Shown here: piece after piece, positions 9,543 to 17,486 of the stretch
Layout of the letters: every line of letters starts with the position of its first letter
Position numbering within the stretch: position 1 is the stretch's first letter
Assembly: GCF_900110465.1 (NCBI RefSeq)
Contig: NZ_FODV01000004.1
Location: forward strand, 22,098 to 86,097
Direction: 5' to 3'
Length of the DNA: 64,000 nucleotides
DNA from: Halogranum amylolyticum
GTDB lineage: Archaea > Halobacteriota > Halobacteria > Halobacteriales > Haloferacaceae
Notes under the pieces: model-generated
Told to the model about the DNA's origin: nothing
The model's database searches: none
Seen by the model: the letters and a program-made list of their open reading frames with translations, nothing else
Program-made: the position numbers and the translations under genes

Positions 9543-10724
9543 ATGATTCTCCGGGACGTGACGCTCGTCGACAGCGGTGAGACACGAACGGGCGCGGTTG
9601 CGTTCGACGAGGTGTCGGGAACGATCACGGCGGTCGGCGGCGACGAGGTTCTCTCCCACAGCGCCGCCGACGAGCACGTCGTCTCGTTGCCGGGCTACTC
9701 CGTCCTCCCGGGGTTGGTCGACGCGCACGTCCACTACTCGCTGTCGGGCGAGCGGAGCGTCGAGGACGTCGTCGGCATGAGCGACGCCGAACTCACGCTG
9801 GTCGAGGCGCGGAACGCCCGGCGAACGCTCGAGTCGGGCGTCACCGGCGTCCGGGCGATGGGAGCACGCGACGTCGATCCGCAGGTCCGCGACGCTATCG
9901 ACGCCGGCGACGTCCCCGGTCCGCGGACGGTCGCTAACTGCCGGTCTATCACCATCACGGGCGGGCACGGCCACCATCTCGGCCGCGAGATAACCGGCCC
10001 CGCGGACGCTCGTCGAGCGGTCCGCGAGCAGGCCAAACAGGGTGCGGAGTTCGTCAAGTTCATGACCACCGGCGGGGTGACGACGCCCGGCACCGACCCC
10101 GACCAGGTCGCCATGACCGACGCCGAACTCGACGCCATCGTCGACGAGGCACACAGACAGGGCGTCCACGCCGCGACGCACGCCCACGGGGCCGAGGGCG
10201 TCAAGGCGGCCGTCGAGGCCGGCGTCGACACCGTCGAACACGGCACCTTCCTCGACGACGAGGCGGTCGACCTGCTCGTCGACCACGACGTGACGCTCGT
10301 CCCGACGCTGTCGGCGCCGTACCACATCGTCCGTAACATCGAGACGGCGACCGAGGAGAGCGCCCGCAAGACGCGCCACGTCTACGAGCGCCACGTCGAC
10401 TCCTTTGGGAAGGCACTCGAGGCGGGCGTCCGCATCGCGGGCGGCACCGACGCCGGAACCCCCTTCAACTACCACGGCGCGAACGCGACGGAGGTCGAGT
10501 TCATGGCGAAGTACGGGATGGATCCTGTCGAGGCGATCCGCGCGATGACCGAAGTCGCCGCCGACGTGATCGGTCTCGACGGGTCGGGGACGCTCGAACC
10601 GGGCACCAACGCCGACCTGCTCGTCGTCGACGGCGACGTCACCGACGACCTGACGCTCCTCAACAATCCGGCCGCCGTGCTCAAGGGTGGCGAGGTGGTC
10701 TCGGGGGCGGTCCCGAGCGAGTAG
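9543..10724 (+). CDS. Amidohydrolase family protein (imidazolonepropionase/prolidase-like)
   Basis: A 393-residue metal-dependent hydrolase of the amidohydrolase superfamily. It has the N-terminal HxH (residues 62 and 64 in VDAHVHYS), a Lys in EFVKFMTTGG that would be the carbamylated metal bridge, His residues in ATHAHG and VEHGTF, and the final Asp in GGTDAGTP. The closest family type is the imidazolonepropionase-like Xaa-Pro dipeptidase group, which hydrolyses cyclic amides or dipeptides. It is not HutI by context, as no histidine-degradation genes are near. The gene ends six bases before the convergent acetyltransferase. Confidence 0.85.
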   Translation: MILRDVTLVDSGETRTGAVAFDEVSGTITAVGGDEVLSHSAADEHVVSLPGYSVLPGLVDAHVHYSLSGERSVEDVVGMSDAELTLVEARNARRTLESGVTGVRAMGARDVDPQVRDAIDAGDVPGPRTVANCRSITITGGHGHHLGREITGPADARRAVREQAKQGAEFVKFMTTGGVTTPGTDPDQVAMTDAELDAIVDEAHRQGVHAATHAHGAEGVKAAVEAGVDTVEHGTFLDDEAVDLLVDHDVTLVPTLSAPYHIVRNIETATEESARKTRHVYERHVDSFGKALEAGVRIAGGTDAGTPFNYHGANATEVEFMAKYGMDPVEAIRAMTEVAADVIGLDGSGTLEPGTNADLLVVDGDVTDDLTLLNNPAAVLKGGEVVSGAVPSE

Positions 10725-10730
10725 GTCGAA

Positions 10731-11357
10731 TCAGTCCCACCGGAACGTCGCCGTCCGCTCGCCGCCGGTCACCTCGTGCCACTGCTCCTGTGAGATCGAG
10801 TACTGGTACTCGTCGACGCCCTCGCCGGTCTTCTCGGAGACGTAGCGGTTACGGACGATCCCGTCGCGCTGGCCGCCGAGTCGGTCGACGTACTTCTCGA
10901 TCGCCCGGCGCGACTGCTCGTTGTCGACCGCGTGACAGACGGTGACGTAGTCGAGGTCGAGCACGTCGAACCCGAGTTCGACCAGCGCCGTCGCTCGCTC
11001 GCCCGAGTAGCCGCGGCCCCAGAACGGTCTGCGGAGCCAGACGCCGAGCGTCGCCTTGCGCTTGTCCCAGTCGACGCCGAGTCCGGTGTTGCCTGCGAAC
11101 TCGCCGGCCCGCTCTTCGCCTTCCTTCGGGAACACCGCGTACGTAGCGTTCTTGGCGTCGTCCCACGCCTCCTCCATCTGCCGCAGGAAGTCCCACGACT
11201 CCTTCGGCGTCGCGTGGGGCTCCCACGTGACGTAGCGCGTCTCCTCGTCGATGGAGTCGGTCTTCGCGGCGTACTCGTAGAGGTCGAGCGCGTCGACGGT
11301 CTCGCGGTCGAACCGTCGGAGCCGGAGACGGTCGGTCTCGATGACGTCCGGGAACAT
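10731..11357 (-). CDS. RimJ/RimL-type GNAT acetyltransferase
   Basis: A 208-residue acetyltransferase with the RimJ/RimL signature: IETDRLRLRRF at residues 5-15, an acetyl-CoA loop RRPFWGRGYSGERATAL, and a C-terminal YVTVCHAVDNEQSRRAIEKY segment. These enzymes usually acetylate protein N-terminal amines. The frame extends upstream, but the ATG before FPDVIETDRL matches where the family starts. It is convergent with the amidohydrolase gene; the TVP38-like gene follows upstream on the same strand. Confidence 0.85.
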   Translation of the reverse strand: MFPDVIETDRLRLRRFDRETVDALDLYEYAAKTDSIDEETRYVTWEPHATPKESWDFLRQMEEAWDDAKNATYAVFPKEGEERAGEFAGNTGLGVDWDKRKATLGVWLRRPFWGRGYSGERATALVELGFDVLDLDYVTVCHAVDNEQSRRAIEKYVDRLGGQRDGIVRNRYVSEKTGEGVDEYQYSISQEQWHEVTGGERTATFRWD

Positions 11358-11418
11358 ATATCGGTTGACAACCCCTCGTTGAAAAAGCATTTCCTGGGCG
11401 TGTGGCCGCGTCACACGG

Positions 11419-12084
11419 TCAGAGTCGACCGCCCGACGCGTCGCCGGCAGCGTTGTCACCGGCGACGTATCGGTAGACCGGTCCCGCGAGTCCGAGCAGG
11501 CCGACGAGCGCGACGGCGACGAGGAGACGTGCGTCGACGACGGCCGAGAGCGAGTCCGCCGAGACGACGTCGAGCGACGACCCGAGGAGCACGCCGGCGA
11601 CGGCCCACGGCAGTTCGCCGACCGCGGTTCCCGCGAGAAACGGGAAGACGGAGACGTTGGCGACGCCGGCGGCGACGGAGACGACGTCCGACGGGGCCGG
11701 GAGGAACCGACTCGCGGCGACGCTGCGGAAGTCGCCCGTCCGGTCGACGAACCGCTCGGAGGCGACCGTCATTCGTCCCGTTCCGCGAGCACGACGGGCC
11801 AATAGGAACGGCGGGAGCGCCGTGACCGTCATCAACAGGAGCGCGAAGGGGAGGCCGACGGCCAGTCCGAACCCGTATCCCGCCGCGACCGCCAGCAGCG
11901 TCGTCGGCCACGCGAGGAACGGGCGGACGACGGCGACGGCGAGGAGCACCGTGGCGAACCGAAGCGGGTTCGCCGCCAGCCACGAGAGTCGTGCGAGGAC
12001 GGCGTCGGGAGAGGTGAAGAGCACGCCGAGGACGACGACGGCGAGTACGACCCCGCCCAGCGCCAGTCGCGTCCGCCGATTCAT
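11419..12084 (-). CDS. TVP38/TMEM64 (VTT domain) membrane protein
   Basis: A 221-residue membrane protein with five or six hydrophobic segments. The VTT (SNARE-associated/DedA-like) core is seen in WPTTLLAVAAGYGFG near residue 60 and in the re-entrant SRFLPAPSDVVSVAAGV and GTAVGELPWAVAGV segments. Related DedA/VTT proteins scramble or flip lipids across membranes; a specific role here is unknown. The C-terminus is short and Gly-rich. Confidence 0.8.
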   Translation of the reverse strand: MNRRTRLALGGVVLAVVVLGVLFTSPDAVLARLSWLAANPLRFATVLLAVAVVRPFLAWPTTLLAVAAGYGFGLAVGLPFALLLMTVTALPPFLLARRARGTGRMTVASERFVDRTGDFRSVAASRFLPAPSDVVSVAAGVANVSVFPFLAGTAVGELPWAVAGVLLGSSLDVVSADSLSAVVDARLLVAVALVGLLGLAGPVYRYVAGDNAAGDASGGRL

Positions 12085-12153
12085 ACCGATGGTCTGTCAC
12101 CGGGCGGCAAACGCTTTGTGCTTCACACGACCCCACCACGCGGAGTACGAACG

Positions 12154-12159
12154 ATTAAG
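12154..12159 (+). promoter_or_regulatory. TATA-like box fixing the start of the DUF5830 gene
   Basis: ATTAAG is centred about 27 bases before the GTG at 12184. This supports a leaderless transcript and argues against an in-frame ATG upstream at 12118, which lies before the box. Confidence 0.45.
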
Positions 12160-12183
12160 CGCAACGGGTGGGTACGACCCTGC

Positions 12184-12564
12184 GTGACCGCGGACCCCGA
12201 CGACTCGGCACGGAAGGTCGAACTCGCACTCGACCTGCTCGCACATCTGGAGGTCGACGAGCTGAGCGTCGCCGACGCCGTCGACCGCATCGAGACGGTG
12301 ACGACGAACCCGACGCTCACTCGCGAGATCCTCGACGAGGCCGAGAAGCGCGGCATCGTCGACCGCGAGGGCGGCCGACTCCGCACGCGACGCGGCGGGA
12401 CGTTCGTCCGCTTCGAGAGTCAGGTGGTCCGACGGGAGGGCGAGTTCGACTGTCGTCGCTGTGGCTGTGGGCTGTCGACGGGTCACTTCATCCAGTTCGA
12501 GTCGGGCGAACTGGGGCCGTTTGGCTCGTCGTGTATCCGTAAGGTGACCGGCCGCGAGTCCTGA
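12184..12564 (+). CDS. DUF5830 family protein (HTH plus zinc-ribbon-like)
   Basis: A 126-residue haloarchaeal protein. Residues 10-70 resemble a winged helix (VELALDLLAHLEV, then TNPTLTREILDEAEKRGIV). The second half carries a Cys cluster, DCRRCGCGLSTGHFI, and a later GSSCIRK, four cysteines that could form a zinc site. I recognise it as DUF5830, with no known role. The combination suggests a nucleic-acid-binding regulator, which is inference only. The GTG start fits the upstream TATA-like box. Confidence 0.75.
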   Translation: MTADPDDSARKVELALDLLAHLEVDELSVADAVDRIETVTTNPTLTREILDEAEKRGIVDREGGRLRTRRGGTFVRFESQVVRREGEFDCRRCGCGLSTGHFIQFESGELGPFGSSCIRKVTGRES

Positions 12565-12572
12565 CCGACGCG

Positions 12573-13649
12573 CTACCGACCCTGTCGAAGTTCGTCGACG
12601 AGCGTCGACATCGTCTCGCGCTGTTTGCGGAGTTCCTCGTTCTGCGCCTCGACGGTCTCTCTGAGTGCGGCGAGTTCGTCGACGACGCGCTCCTCGTCGT
12701 CGACGGCCGCCTCGAACCCCGACCCCTCGAACCCGTCGCCATCGGTCGCTCCTATAGCCGCTGTCGACGGTTGGGCCGGAGACGACGACGGCGTCTCGGC
12801 CGGTCGCTCGAGCGACTCGCCGACGGACGACGGCGAGTCGAACTCGTCGGTGACAGGCGAGGAGTCGCCCTCTCGGTCCGCCGACTGCGGTTCCTCGGCG
12901 TCGCGCGTGGCGTTGAGCGGCTCCGACGACAGGTCGCCGGGGTTCGCGCTCAACGGGTCCGGTCCGTCGCCGAAGTCGACCGGGTCGCGCTTCTGCTGGG
13001 GTTCCGACTCGGGAGCGGCCACCACGCGGAACTCTTCGAGGCTCTCGACGTCGTGGTAGGCCAACAGCGCGTTCGTGAGCGTCTCGCGGACCGCGCGAGA
13101 CTCCTCGTTCGGTGCCTTGAACCGTTCCTGTCGGCCACCGGTCGTGATCACCACCGACGTCGCGACGCTGCCGTCCTCGAAACTGAGGTCGGAGACGTCC
13201 TCGTAGTGGAACTCCTCGTAGTCGTCGTCCCAGACGGCGCTCCCGATGTGTTTGACCACGCGGGCGCTCGTGACGACGAGCGTGAGTTCGCTGAACTGGA
13301 ACGTCTGTTTCACCGTCTCGCCGGGGTCGGTGATGCCCGCGGCGTTGAGAACGCCCGCGAGGACGGGGTGGAGCGCCTCCTGTAGCCGCTTGGTGGGGAG
13401 GGCGAACGTCGTCTCGCCGTCGAGACCGTAGTCGAGCGTCACCTTGGCCTTGCGTCGACCCGTCGAGACGGCGATGCGTTCGGCGTCGTGTGTGTACTCC
13501 TCGACCGATTCGTCCGACAGCAGTCCGTCCGCTCGGTAGACGAGTGTCCGCGTGGGCGTGACGAACAGTTCGTCCTCGCCGCCGAGCGCGACGCGGGCGG
13601 CGACAGACTCCCCGTTCAGTCGCGAGTCGACGAGGTCCGGTAGGCTCAT
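12573..13649 (-). CDS. Haloarchaeal conserved protein with PH-like repeats and coiled-coil tail (DUF7115 type)
   Basis: A 358-residue soluble protein. Residues 1-185 look like two related beta-rich modules (ARVALGGEDELFVTPTRTLVYR, then LTLVVTSARVVKHIGSAV), each of the 'bacterial PH/GRAM' style. A low-complexity acidic linker rich in Ser/Pro/Asp follows at about 200-300. A short coiled coil (VVDELAALRETVEAQNEEL onward) ends the protein. I believe the family is catalogued as DUF7115. Function is unknown; the layout suggests a scaffold or membrane-proximal sensor. It is convergent with the DUF5830 gene, eight bases apart. Confidence 0.75.
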   Translation of the reverse strand: MSLPDLVDSRLNGESVAARVALGGEDELFVTPTRTLVYRADGLLSDESVEEYTHDAERIAVSTGRRKAKVTLDYGLDGETTFALPTKRLQEALHPVLAGVLNAAGITDPGETVKQTFQFSELTLVVTSARVVKHIGSAVWDDDYEEFHYEDVSDLSFEDGSVATSVVITTGGRQERFKAPNEESRAVRETLTNALLAYHDVESLEEFRVVAAPESEPQQKRDPVDFGDGPDPLSANPGDLSSEPLNATRDAEEPQSADREGDSSPVTDEFDSPSSVGESLERPAETPSSSPAQPSTAAIGATDGDGFEGSGFEAAVDDEERVVDELAALRETVEAQNEELRKQRETMSTLVDELRQGR

Positions 13650-13802
13650 GCGAGGTGAGTCCCGGTACTATGACATAAAACCGAGGGGTGTGTCCGGCGA
13701 AGAAAAGGTGGGTCAGTCCCGTCGCCGACGGGCGTGTGAGCAAGTCCCGGTGTAGCGCGATATGAGAAGCTTAAAGAGTATCATCGCGGTACGTGAAAGT
13801 GA

Positions 13803-13981
13803 GCCCGGGTGGCTTAGCTGGACATAGCGCCGCACTCATAGGGTTCGTCGCGTCGGCGTCGCCGGCGCGGCAAACGAGCTTCGGTGCGGTAACCGCCTTG
13901 GAAGCCTCCGTCCCATAGAGGACTGCCGAGCCTCGGACCTGGGACATGCGGAGATCGTGGGTTCGGAGCCCACCCCGGGCA
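13803..13981 (+). tRNA. Elongator tRNA-Met (CAU) with a 105-nt intron
   Basis: The acceptor stem GCCCGGG pairs with CCCGGGC before discriminator A13981. The D arm, the anticodon stem CCGCA/TGCGG and the T stem GTGGG/CCCAC are all complete. The anticodon CAT is at 13837-13839. The intron (13841-13945) sits after position 37 and has a perfect bulge-helix-bulge: bulge TA|G, central helix CTCA (13835-13838) with TGGG (13940-13943), bulge AC|A, flanked by GGTTCG/CGGACC pairing. The mature tRNA is 74 nt and CCA is not encoded. The T loop reads TTCGGAG, so position 58 is G, where A is nearly universal. A CTTAAAG box about 30 bases upstream may be the promoter. Confidence 0.95.
13841..13945 (+). other. 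Intron of tRNA-Met (bulge-helix-bulge type)
   Basis: A 105-base archaeal tRNA intron removed by the splicing endonuclease at TA|G and AC|A. Introns in this elongator tRNA are known in other haloarchaea, though length varies. It contains GC-rich hairpins (for example around GTCGGCG/CGCCGGC). I see no convincing C/D box pair in it. Confidence 0.85.
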
Positions 13982-14105
13982 TTCTTCGACGACTCCTCTC
14001 CTCGAGCGATCGGTGTCTCGCCCTCGCCAGTGTCGGGAAACAGACACGTCTCTCGGAACTGTTCGACGGGGCCTGTCCGAAGAACACCGTCGTAGTCGAC
14101 GGTCC

Positions 14106-14202
14106 GACGACGCCCGAGGGACGAGCGTCGTCAACCGGAATGCCACAACCTGTCGGCGAGAACTCCGGGCAAGGATTCCTCGACAGGTTGCACGTGGCAG
14201 TT
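14106..14202 (-). ncRNA. Candidate structured pseudoknot RNA, copy A
   Basis: Read on the minus strand: an A/T box (TAAAATAA, 14221-14214), AACTG, five bases, TGCA, a perfect 10 bp stem (14190-14181 with 14155-14146), a 25-base loop containing CCCGGAG, then TGGCATTCCGGT, then a hairpin GACGACGC/GCGTCGTC (14132-14125 with 14113-14106). The loop CCGGA can pair with the downstream TCCGG, making an H-type pseudoknot. An outer TGCCAC/GTGGCA helix is possible as an alternative. Copy B at 58036-58121 has the same blocks and spacing, but a different stem that is also fully paired. Copy A lies about 145 bases downstream of the AI-2E permease stop and converges on the tRNA gene. The only frame across it is Arg-rich and implausible. 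Confidence 0.6.
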
Positions 14203-14346
14203 TGAAATAGAGCGTTATTTTACTTTGGGGTAATATCTGAATCCATTTAAATCTCGCCGGAGACGACGCCACGCCGAGGGGAGGTCACCGAAGCGGACGT
14301 GGACGTGCTCGTCTCTCGCCGTCGGCGGAACGCGGTGACTGTCGGC

Positions 14347-15516
14347 TCACGGATCGGACGACCCCGACTCGCGGCCGCCGTCGGTGCTCTCGACGGTCGT
14401 CTCCGGTCGACCGGTCGTCCAGTCGGTTCCGGCGAACGTCGTCTGACCGGTGTCGACGCCGTCCCCCCACGAGTCGTACAGCGTCGGCAACGCGATACGG
14501 ACGAACTCGACGATGACGACGAGTAAGAGCGGGGCGAGGAAGATACCGTACCATCCGAAGAGCAGCGAACCGAGGATGTAGGTGAGCATGAGCGTCCCGC
14601 TGTGGAGCGTCCCGCCCGAGACGAACGGTCGGAGGACGACGTCCGGGATGGTGTCGACGACGACGAGCGAGAGCGCCGCGAACGCGAGGACGAACCAGAG
14701 CGCTTCGGTCTGCCCGAGGAACACCGCCCTACCGGCCAGATACGCCGCGACCGGGAAGTAGACCAGTTTCATCCCGACGACGGGGACGAGACTGGCGACG
14801 CCCGTCAGCAACCCTAGGAGTGCCGGATACGGGATCGACACGCCTGCAGGCGCGACGAAGTTGAGCCCGGTGTAGGTGATCGCCCCGATAGTGCCGGTGA
14901 ACACGGCGTTGGCGATGTTGCCGAAGTAGACGTTCTTTAGATCGGTGTCGACTGCGCGCCCGTAGGCGGCGAACGTCTCGTCGGGGACACAGTTGTAACA
15001 CAGCGCGGCCAGTCGACTCCCGTCGCGGAGCAGATAGAACGCGAGTGCGAGCATGACGAAGAGGTGGAGCACGCCGAGACCGACGAACGAGACGGACTGC
15101 GTCGCGACCGACAGCGACTGTTCGAGCGTCGCTGCGTCGACGTTGCCGGCCAGCAACGCTTGGAGGTCGGTCTCCGTCAACGCGGAGTCGATGTACGGAG
15201 CGAGCAGCGCCTCCAGCCCCGACAGCTCCTGGTTGCTGAGGAACCGCGACAGCTCCTGTACTGCGATGCCGAGCGTCGCAAAGACGACGAGGAGCGCCGG
15301 CAACACCAACAGGAACATCGACAGAAACGCCGCGAGCGACGGCGGCGAGACACGTTGCCGCAGGCGGTTGTGTATCGGTCGGACGGCGTAGTAGACGAAC
15401 ACGCCGAAGACGAACGTTCCGACGAACGTCGAGACAGCGTACAGGAGGACGAACGCGCAGACGACCCCGAGCGCGATCCACACGAGTCGAATCCGCTCTT
15501 CGAAGTCGAGTGCCAT
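14347..15516 (-). CDS. AI-2E family transporter, second paralogue
   Basis: A 389-residue permease with the same plan as the one at 398-1609: two N-terminal membrane segments (VWIALGVVCAFVLLYAV), a YYAVRPIHNRL turn that parallels YYATRPVCDRF in the paralogue, a soluble region near 100-170, then about five more segments and an acidic tail. Substrate unknown. The ATG giving MALDFEE was preferred to an upstream start that adds 23 non-membrane residues. It is divergent from the small membrane protein at 15626. Confidence 0.85.
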   Translation of the reverse strand: MALDFEERIRLVWIALGVVCAFVLLYAVSTFVGTFVFGVFVYYAVRPIHNRLRQRVSPPSLAAFLSMFLLVLPALLVVFATLGIAVQELSRFLSNQELSGLEALLAPYIDSALTETDLQALLAGNVDAATLEQSLSVATQSVSFVGLGVLHLFVMLALAFYLLRDGSRLAALCYNCVPDETFAAYGRAVDTDLKNVYFGNIANAVFTGTIGAITYTGLNFVAPAGVSIPYPALLGLLTGVASLVPVVGMKLVYFPVAAYLAGRAVFLGQTEALWFVLAFAALSLVVVDTIPDVVLRPFVSGGTLHSGTLMLTYILGSLLFGWYGIFLAPLLLVVIVEFVRIALPTLYDSWGDGVDTGQTTFAGTDWTTGRPETTVESTDGGRESGSSDP

Positions 15517-15625
15517 TCGGTTCTGTAGGGCGGGTGAACGGATAACTACCCGTGTCTCGGAGAGTGAGACCGGAACCGACCTCACCTGCGGAACTGCTTT
15601 ACTCGCGTCAGGCGTCTACAAACCT

Positions 15626-16012
15626 ATGTCCTTCGCTATCGGGCACTTCGCGCTCGGGGCGACGGTCACCGCACTGATCGTCACCTACCTCCTCCCGCGG
15701 CTCCCGTATCCACGGACGATCGTCGCCCTCGGCGGTGCGTGGGCGCTGGTCCCCGACGCTGCGAAGCTCCGCCCGACGAGTCGGACGCTGGTCGCCTTTC
15801 ACGACGGCCAGTGGGCGGACATCTTCTGGCTCCACCGGACCCTCGATCGACTCGATGCGACCGACTCGCCCCGGGTCTCGGCGCTCCTCGTCGCGGTGTT
15901 TCTCGTCGTCACGCTGCTGTCGGAACGCCGAGCGTATCGAACCGGACCCCGCGTCCACGAGCTATACGACGAGTTGAACCGTCCGAGTCGTGGCTCCGAG
16001 CGTCAGCGTTGA
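15626..16012 (+). CDS. Small membrane protein, distantly YdjM/DUF457-like
   Basis: A 128-residue protein with three hydrophobic segments (from the N-terminus: FALGATVTALIVTYLLP, then TIVALGGAWALVPDAAKL, and VSALLVAVFLVVTLL). The N-terminal IGHFALG and the ALVPDAAKL motif resemble the start of membrane metal-hydrolase-like proteins, but the usual second His motif is only hinted at by IFWLHRTLD. It may be a shortened relative. The function is not known. Confidence 0.65.
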   Translation: MSFAIGHFALGATVTALIVTYLLPRLPYPRTIVALGGAWALVPDAAKLRPTSRTLVAFHDGQWADIFWLHRTLDRLDATDSPRVSALLVAVFLVVTLLSERRAYRTGPRVHELYDELNRPSRGSERQR

Positions 16013-16088
16013 ACGGCGACGGGAGACGAGCGGAGGGAGAGAAGAGAGGAGACGAGCGGAGCCCAGCCGGGCGTGCTCGACGGTGTCG

Positions 16089-16340
16089 CTACCGCGTGAG
16101 CGACGTCGCGCGCCACGCGTTGCCGCGCGTCCCGATCGGCTCGGTGACGAGCGGCACCGAGCTGCCGGACGGGAGTTCCCGGAGCGTCGACTCGAGTTCC
16201 TCGGAGGCGTACTCGACGACGTGACGGGTCGCGTTCTCCTCGTCGACGTACACCGTCAGCGCACCGTACTGGTTCATCTCACGCTCGATCGTTACTGTCT
16301 GTGCGTGCTGTCTACTGACTGCTGGGATCGCCTGTGACAT
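16089..16340 (-). CDS. Small haloarchaeal protein of unknown function
   Basis: An 83-residue soluble protein I do not recognise. It has a beta-rich centre (GALTVYVDEENATRHVVEYAS) and no Cys, membrane segment or known motif. A TTAAC-type box on the minus strand about 25-27 bases before the ATG supports expression from a leaderless transcript. The acidic codon bias fits a true gene. The 220 bases upstream hold this promoter and otherwise nothing I can name. Confidence 0.6.
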   Translation of the reverse strand: MSQAIPAVSRQHAQTVTIEREMNQYGALTVYVDEENATRHVVEYASEELESTLRELPSGSSVPLVTEPIGTRGNAWRATSLTR

Positions 16341-16560
16341 ATCCGAAAAACCGCCGTAGGACGAAGTTAAGCTCTGCCCTTACACACCTAATTCGCCCTA
16401 GTATGTGGTTTCTCTACACTCTAGCGAAGAATCCTGAAAGACCGACAGATCGCTCGTCGAACGTCCTGTTTTGGCGAGGGTTCCGTGATATCGTCCACCT
16501 GTACCGGCGACACTACTGCTGTCGGCGGCGAACTGGCGGTGAAAAATCTCGCTCGTCGGT

Positions 16561-16743
16561 TCAGACCGGGCGGCCGTCGCCTTCGGTGCCGACGAGGTAG
16601 GTACCGTACGTCACCGCGGCGGCTGCCGGGAGGAGTAACAGCTGTGCGAGCGTCGCCGCGTCCGGAGCTGCGCCGGGAACGAGTGCGAGCGTGCCGACCA
16701 CTATCAGAACGAGCCCGATGAGTCCTTTCTTCGTGAAGTCCAT
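16561..16743 (-). CDS. Small two-helix membrane protein
   Basis: A 60-residue protein with two hydrophobic helices (GLIGLVLIVVGTLALVP and LAQLLLLPAAAAVTYGTYLV) separated by a short GAAPDA turn, with a Lys-rich head and an acidic tail. This is typical of the many small membrane proteins shared among haloarchaea; no function is assigned. A much longer frame through this stretch is an Arg-rich shadow of the two genes upstream. The ATG giving MDFTKKG is the natural start. Confidence 0.6.
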   Translation of the reverse strand: MDFTKKGLIGLVLIVVGTLALVPGAAPDAATLAQLLLLPAAAAVTYGTYLVGTEGDGRPV

Positions 16744-16874
16744 TTCTCTACTCCTCCGTTGCTCGTCGACGAGGTAATGAATTTCGCTTTCCGGCCGAAT
16801 TTGAGTGTTTCGTGTTACCAAGACCCACGAATCTGGATCGCACGAGCGAGGGCGAAACAGACCGTCGAGATCAG

Positions 16875-17444
16875 TCAGTTCTCGTACCGTTCGCCGGCGG
16901 GGATCACGACGTCGAGCCAGTTCTCCTCGGGGGGGAGCGGGCAGGCGAACGTCTCGCTGTACGCACAGAACGGGTTGTACGCCAGGTTGAAATCGAGGAC
17001 GAACGTGTCGCCGTCGACGAGCGCCCGGTCGGCCTCGAACTCCATGTAGCGACCGTCCGGGTAGGTCTGTTGTCCCGTCGTCTTGTCGCGGAACGGGACG
17101 AACAACGGTTCGTCGCCGTCGACCGCCTGCTGGTAGGCGGTGAGCGTCTGCTCGGTGCCGCCGACCTCGAACTCGAAGGTCGCGATCCGGAGATAGCGGA
17201 CGTTCGGACCGGCCGACGTCTCCATCTCGACGGGGTCGGCTTCGGGGTCGTCGTGGACGGTGACGTGTGCTTCCACGCGATACTCCGGGTTCGGGTCGAA
17301 GTAGGAGAGCCCGTCGAACTCGTCGCGCTCCTCCGGTGGGATGGGCGACTGCGGGTGGTCGGCGAAGAACTCGTCTTTCTGCGTGCGATTCGATCGGAGT
17401 TGGGTGGCCCAGTCGTCGGCGTCGAACTGGTCGGCGTCGGTCAT
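16875..17444 (-). CDS. DUF1684 family protein
   Basis: A 189-residue cytoplasmic protein of the DUF1684 family, recognised by the N-terminal RTQKDEFFADHPQSPIPPEER, the PFRDKTTGQQTYPDGRYME strand and the highly conserved C-terminal block DFNLAYNPFCAYSETFACPLPPEENWL. The family is widespread but its enzymatic role is undefined. The ATG giving MTDADQ was chosen over one eight residues earlier. The aldo/keto reductase gene is 42 bases upstream on the same strand, so the two may be co-transcribed. Confidence 0.85.
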   Translation of the reverse strand: MTDADQFDADDWATQLRSNRTQKDEFFADHPQSPIPPEERDEFDGLSYFDPNPEYRVEAHVTVHDDPEADPVEMETSAGPNVRYLRIATFEFEVGGTEQTLTAYQQAVDGDEPLFVPFRDKTTGQQTYPDGRYMEFEADRALVDGDTFVLDFNLAYNPFCAYSETFACPLPPEENWLDVVIPAGERYEN

Positions 17445-17486
17445 AGCCGCGTTTGTGCGTCGGCACACCTAACGGTTGTGAGACGC

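Noticed and set aside
13814..14272. 152-codon minus-strand frame across tRNA-Met and RNA copy A
   Set aside because: It runs through a clear tRNA, is Arg-rich and has no homology I recognise; the RNA structure explains the conservation.
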